Positions 63,701 to 64,000 of a DNA stretch of 64,000 bases are shown here, piece by piece. This DNA is from Rhynchopus sp. YZ270_cl-10. Lineage: Eukaryota > Euglenozoa > Diplonemea > Diplonemida > Diplonemidae. The translations under genes and the position numbers were made by a program. The notes under the pieces are model-generated. The model saw nothing but the letters and a program-made list of their open reading frames with translations, did not search any database and had not been told where the DNA came from. The stretch is from NCBI GenBank assembly GCA_964035575.1, contig OZ037919.1, forward strand, positions 992,001 to 1,056,000. The letters run 5' to 3'. Every line of letters starts with the position of its first letter. Position 1 is the first letter of the stretch.

Positions 63701-64000
63701 TTCATCTGGTCTGGATCTGGCAACGACATCGTCGTCGGAGGCATTGGCAACGACTCTGTCTTGGCTGGCATTGGTGACGACGTTGTCTTTGGCGACGCAG
63801 GGCTGTACCTCTCTGATGTTTCGGGCGACTTCACCTTCACCTCTGTCGACTTTGAGCTGGTGGACGCCACCGGCGCTACGGACACACTCTTTGGAGAAGA
63901 CGGCGACGACATCCTCATTGGCGGTCAAGGCGAGGACTACCTCTCTGGTTCGTACGGCTCAGACTGGCTCTTTGGTGACTACGCTGCAGGGAGCATCGCG
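48734..64000 (+). CDS. Giant secreted RTX/Calx-beta adhesin-like protein (5' part, open at window end)
   Basis: One frame without a stop for 5089 codons, continuing past the window. Residues 1-20 are a signal peptide (MRTVVCTVAVALLAVHAEGA). Residues ~20-3190 are beta-rich, weakly repeated segments with recurring LP(L/F)...(D/N)...DxL and (F)SS(I/L)PELV pieces, as in giant bacterial surface proteins. Residues 3059-3070 are a complete EF-hand loop (DPNDDGKIRFSE), and a degenerate one lies near 2645 (GDGFLTFKE). Residues ~3300-3880 are GGDGxD-type strands. Residues ~3895-4275 look like three Calx-beta domains with DxDxxxLxI and LDNDAP joints. From ~4760 RTX nonapeptides are dense (GGDGVDNI, GGNGADSL, GGQGEDYL). 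No membrane span is seen; the C-terminus is missing. A calcium-stiffened adhesin or matrix protein is the likely role. Base composition resembles the other genes here. Transfer from a bacterium is possible, not shown. Confidence 0.95.
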   Translation, partial: MRTVVCTVAVALLAVHAEGATYTETCSTLAAQYHFKIKESITSVNLALAEAKTRMTQEMNLVSDAVDLSFVEPTLNDIMNYTGEFSNQLGGGVDVAMSTITAALPYGLSLMCQVDTTSFDMYLTLSVNATGAVAETFSLAGLPAADLAGLGIAFTNPSASLSGSVLLAGTIAIHVRTSDAVITVSDLSATVTGTANVDTKVTWKDINAEVDIAGEVVVSDVTIPIVFPTSTDLDDFEAKIAEVRLGTLAGKMAGTLTVTLPETPVGQLPSPVLMFVDEDMFDAVLPVVTVDADISDLESTFVEVLRQLGEFDIDLSSLGLSGLELPGVDVTELIRGVPDMLKLAPVAEQYFLLFVGDASFPTFEGLAAFIKDNMPVPQLTTSVDLDGINVTAGWFPELGEMGVNLRLELGSTLASQDFGGTVTSVLGAMDELKSVFELIGASAPDSAMAVPDFSASISFSGSVVLDVTVGLKTDFINTGTLTSAGLAGNAFLRVNDISAEVLLTLDPINFEIDLLLSQFVVRDGAFEVALGIRADFNAVVDEDALGAAVTASTVAAVTEITVLELLSGGTSAVLDFVKQLSLEVYATLDVMIPVELTAGYSGTDLSISPIIELHDDTLLSGGLPSFSLDIDLSFLVPSLPGSVGGSVNHLEPVIGSLTDMLDGIAGLSLDTVSIPNMQKIPDLLSALAGKVNFTQVLAEYSDLIAKFRELANGLGLDMTLDTVGAIALAKTDAFNLDILGRLQARFPTVFPTANYSALVNSATGISFLAENHLTYFQVEFGLASTIASSNASFSYDEMIWFLSVNADFSLTKENAWALVNLLGLTGYTAHSSTGFPVDSSDVLFNPANFLSSLKTALGLDSLTTFNLATLGNYVANSVPTLGVNVDFNIAMFDLLVQKYPDFATKYANVTVGDLLPMSLTTGKQFDWRNYLTEVGDVLGLGTTNINVASIANLFGKRPTLMGLVRFIKSRLLNGMSTGLTISGTGTTFSADLITTDGKWEFTAQLGLDFNTGALKPTQIIDALQDTLSGLLDAIGADSLISSLGDIGSDLVSRLDGLDDFLTFSAAAQVGVEAGIDIKPLLSGGSPQMYLRITQFNMSVSAAIANFAPTMDFGGSFVFKSVINGDLVFSAVAADTNSSNPIVLLDQAAGVSFTIAPLSSAITFGGSIVAEVELDEGGLPSSLFLGVEDLALLDSTPPKFTVDAEIPQALMKVVRDGLVAMGDVGREVNGFEALTTTLPLMNRSLHDVLKTGETGPDWGDFLIWDTVLDQLFEDPLYAGCLDGSTDCPRARETVTLFTEAMANLTQGSFTSDSGVPASFVNGGMIGDSFELAFGLNGNLEVLVTPPLAELIDDDDFDFTGTGLLTVGINFGFGFEIKVNTAGGIASVTTDDIVLKLDNFTMGLTIAADVTATASIGVLSASVDGGTGVLAAEFGGSLNGGAALALADVTGSNFAFTKTATLDACLPFSASVGTQDLGELAGGDADNKPQICVNDDNLFDSTAPVVSTHYMNRFFDFRGMSPIQIMGIVRGLINVVQEYRESAVFDLELPFTDVDVGDMLDFTDTLTAALSNKMVKVQDAADRTTLILCLTGATLTEGWNVDGTNASIHFDGNASSKVMSLVLNEELEVEVPVNDTLLSATTTIDEIVVLLNSELYRAGLGLSVAASVPEGGGDSLQLCTNESIKATDLRVKIAQKQTGNTAYNESADEVSATTYLGFANGDIKEAPRVASFSSIPELVIVLAEAIGIPSDTLSYTYKPSLGDPDQYELLFALDLTIALPTPMTSLLLGAEVEPLFSVNASAEIELSTDVNIKFEIGARMGATPGNLSVSANIPADQEYANFTLASEQNFTVILDKVSHVVVLRANEEFYTELETQIAALSATLDSGKTILTRNYQDTTFLIITMGIRRLEVVTTAAFEALTGLASDKSKAVIFTPCVRNLHFDADMVLTVSEINLAATLAVLEAEAYAGSGYISIQAAADFGGIDTTTLLSDLRDAIIEDPFSQISATATVGASLDVDVSVRIPSLGSISGGVAIAVVPTEGHAGFFIDLKENFTAPNSSDFEVTITGADIPNFKNLTLTDIIGLVSDGVDLLFGNSAADPVVEGLLSDLPLLDVEIPLIAFTPRTMISAIQTALGTLESLLANQTGSVERVELLIEEALGLSDDNDPDCTGSCLVEFTFANSKLILAVQYEATPTLPTLSFDMNLLDMMSFAGIDLPQNIQDVLGDFIDLEANIVISLSGGASAKLELGVDMSTTPFRVFIGAGTALQVNVLASASGDLTLTLGPIGFGIENGIVAVHSGEEAEGAAKEHAYLRYGLSQDHYLSDGFSSIISGFALTSAGKVTAELPLTGIDTLNVAINDLEAFMEKIKNGDLSAGGVDLSGATMNVSEIFESLANPLFGVNPLTAILADKNTILNGIDDMFDRIDLAITAADGVLGSMDVPVVKNKIREVIKADFIDNFRITLRDTLSSALEQAGDDSVAQVVRDAMVTLFKDTLGILKGDTIPILIKKEDGTTMEGILDADGALESGAVMDDADAVEWDVTLGKDITFDQQFDFDLGLSELPLELNATGGVNLVIGWDFKLWFGISIARGFYMNVAETEMEFYAKLTLPGLAVTGSLFILEASIVNRDDLTILLGRAAVDVTEPSGDGFLTFKEIKEGGADLLRVNSEFKVVVGMDLTLGLANMEGLPEFKTLIYTYYEATWERKSTKGTLAGQDVAIPDEEEALPSQGDIPISTLLLADVGLDLGEFVTNILNPIFTKLNDFLAPILPILQALQKPLPVISDLAKRDVSLLELPELLINGLLGAGGPVRGSVKNVLGFLNAITEIVDLAIAVIEVIQELADPVNQDTNLRISFGSWKIDSNGFSKYTDDLPEGFVVSDRHAQVMADDNPDEPVAASSQTGTSKMKALFASLTNPDAIFNLPFLSASGVMGLITGNDVDLFVINTPKMEIDVTIDFWMPIAAVIVVDFYGSFQFSAGLSLGYDSSGIRRAIEQNNPLLALDGFFISDTDLSTGTGGVDIPEIYASGTVRVGATLNVLLAKMSGSGTLSFTGSIDLYDPNDDGKIRFSEIKSIIDKGSFLDIFNIKIKMCAGATFSVDIFNPFVNWKCKWYGCWPRGRWESVYRFSVYSCFLELDTTPPALPILAEVESNVLQLNIGPRAGKRETGDTSDKGEYFTISYVSGSAGDENVEVLFGTPPASGQDDNRQAQEFTGFLSYYGDGNKFSDTIHLVNPVSRGTFKGGTDAGYDRLILDFSTFAGAIADGTLTDGQIKGFGMSGDGIFYSEFEEVQIYLNGQANRVVVTGSSAGTTMKVFLNGGNDKVEVTSSALIAGNLEFTGGDGQDTLYVAATSAGTGTLYSTKVELPSMGGTLTYSTMEVIRVTLTSGVDTFVVDSTPSGASVEVQASGGADSITVGTGSLDTLITSPVKVSGSSLANLIINDADDTATGNVGDISSTRITGLGLSPDGVTYSQMASVTIKLPERQPSVFTVSSTHSGETTVTGGNFADNITISGVSGETWINGGDGDDNFEVPVTIEGDTVLNRIAKLLHLDAQNGDDHYSIGFSGTGQSRIHIEDTGFWNNNGAETNTLTISGTAADDIILFRKNFIALMHTDADAAERIDIDRTINGGITVNGLAGDDSFITDGTAGIITQNGGAGDDRFLIGQLYNSLRVAANMSEADDAFDTTLTTEGYLSDGNGEHMNCNGESGADSFIVMRNLGTLSLRGGVDNDRFTVRAFALADAEDQSQPDPALGQTDVGTDEGDDTVYYTVNAPVTIDGGPGFDTLVAIGTEFPDIFVVTRDGIYGAGLYITFVGIESVELNTAGGDDEIFIMSTSASVKTSVYGGLGSDKVYITPRYSVPVSSSDLKGHNGIIEHTLTSETDSNYDGLETHGVTAYITDADNASIAVVVPTEIQVIEESSVKGEWTGVYYLRLGHAITKNGVNDSVTVNIVVPDAPSENPTSRSVVVSPNVITFKDTDWYTAAAITVTVVTDYAIEGNEVVFLGHAVVQLSNQDGYDSLKIPSVPVRVVDADQTELYIVETPDTTTGMRISESGLGTVTSTVEYEVLLRPCVSESRPQDVSVTVDFDAEQVTVLPSTFSFTEGTHCRQTVVVTAVNDNLVEGFHFVALQHSVTVASSNAIYYSADLTLDAVNIEILDNDAPAMAVLEYEGSTTLIEALATDFYFIYLTMIPEGTVTVDIAVALSEVWGDSSAARKQVSVTPQTVVFGEDDYYKPVTISVTALEDGVIDEGETTQQFASQPALAYQIQGSLTVGGGYAEGTITTVKAIMYPGEVDIEAFPGQTNKWLTVREEEQVDHLIVENTGGFLPTTTYLEEGRITGMGMGVTRTLEGTVILGGVSYTGMENVTVNLGPATDTVIVNGTHPGATYVNAGKSDDTFTILGANGPVILNGSTGNDNFTFGAEDGLMSAIQDMVCVDGGEGTDYLWVNNTQGNPDSQAGFLSRTDLTGLGMYNVVRGTASVAVQILAVRGSSGTFGVSFAVDGVTHSFTFNYGEWPSAMEDAMQAAVFPNSDGCGTSDPADGPCSHSFAIDRLPWGYIVRFVGELDATGSRAVSAITLDTTSIVGTTEELLGAVNINSRPFLAGALYVNIETLDIDLATDLADTINIRGTSIPTTVRTHGGDDTIIVASDAVVLNNVDALTVQKVEGRLDYVEALLTLHGGDSGRTRLMVSDTEATTGKTNVELTAGLINNLAPAQIVYSGADYSRGVNVWLSAHTDVVTVSSTYGSEANASVEDVRTITSLFTGAGDDRVTVELSSEGNGFFVVGTEAGNDYVNAATSTLPLVIVGGYDNDTIISGLGSDIIFGDTGNVKVGDDIVGVPAGSEPALSGVLATLTSAFTDHSTSCYAGGDDTITTSGEAGYIIFGGDGVDNITSASGNDLVFGDYGLATYTDGSLTRADSACSSAGGDDIIATKSGNDIIFGGNGADSLTTENGADVVVGDHGTVYVAYPGGYRLVTRVETTINEAGSGDFIWSGSGNDIVVGGIGNDSVLAGIGDDVVFGDAGLYLSDVSGDFTFTSVDFELVDATGATDTLFGEDGDDILIGGQGEDYLSGSYGSDWLFGDYAAGSIA
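61990..64000 (+). other. RTX calcium-binding repeat region of the giant protein
   Basis: Within the giant frame, GGxGxDxUx-type nonapeptides begin sparsely (CVDGGEGTDYLWV near 62036) and become regular from about 63010. They come in clusters of two or three followed by 'FGD' turns (IIFGDTGN, LVFGDYG, VVVGDHG, VVFGDAG, WLFGDYAAG). In known RTX proteins these repeats bind calcium and fold into parallel beta-rolls after secretion. The repeats are uninterrupted to the window edge, so the C-terminal part is not yet reached. Confidence 0.9.

Noticed and set aside
49252-63928. Long antisense frames (for example 335 codons at 49252-50259, 315 at 59027-59974)
   Set aside because: They are shadows of the giant + strand frame, which has signal peptide, domains and no stop; the antisense products are low-complexity Ser/Thr/Pro peptides.
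1-64000. tRNA, rRNA, CRISPR, bacterial operon or retroelement genes
   Set aside because: I looked for B-box-like GGTTCGA sequences with CCA-stem partners, rRNA-like stretches, regularly spaced direct repeats with unique spacers, and reverse-transcriptase or integrase motifs, and found none that held up.

Overview
The window looks like nuclear DNA of a single-celled eukaryote with few genes and many repeats. It holds four well-supported protein genes, all on the + strand, GC-richer than their surroundings and with no introns that I can see. They sit in AT-rich spacers full of poly-A, poly-T and pyrimidine tracts. The class III cyclase has the one-transmembrane receptor layout and an FTDI/YEVKTIGD core like those of trypanosomatid receptor cyclases. 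Pyrimidine tracts ending in AG stand shortly before several start codons. A euglenozoan-like protist is my best guess, but the lineage is not fixed by this sequence.

Layout. 1-16.9 kb: a block flanked by near-identical ~970-bp inverted repeats (1-971 and 15575-16545). Inside it are a second inverted pair of palindromic arrays, a ~590-bp-arm palindrome, a secreted discoidin-like protein (2963-3619) and a receptor-type adenylate cyclase (4431-7361). A heptamer satellite (ACTGGGT)n closes the right side, and the same satellite starts at the left edge. 17-26.7 kb: repeat units D, B and A and AT-rich spacer. 26724-28619: a Dpy-30-motif protein. 28.6-48.6 kb: an almost gene-free stretch of small foldback and terminal-inverted-repeat elements. 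One of these (about 41.7-42.35 kb) carries a small zinc-knuckle ORF. A 2.2-kb composite element (44893-47140) carries an inverted copy of the B-A unit. 48734-64000: one uninterrupted reading frame of 5089 codons that runs off the window. It encodes a giant secreted, calcium-binding, adhesin-like protein with Calx-beta-like and RTX-type repeats, an architecture known mainly from bacteria.

Together the genes suggest surface sensing and adhesion: two proteins with signal peptides and lectin-like or adhesive domains, and a receptor cyclase that would turn an outside ligand into cAMP. The Dpy-30-type docking motif is of the kind used in flagellar and PKA-anchoring complexes, but any link to the cyclase is inference. 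The spacers hold at least four families of short dispersed hairpin-like motifs (each about 35-90 nt, several copies) and a B-A unit with strongly paired segments. These are the best candidates for undescribed RNA genes or non-autonomous elements. No tRNA, rRNA, CRISPR or recognisable retroelement was found.
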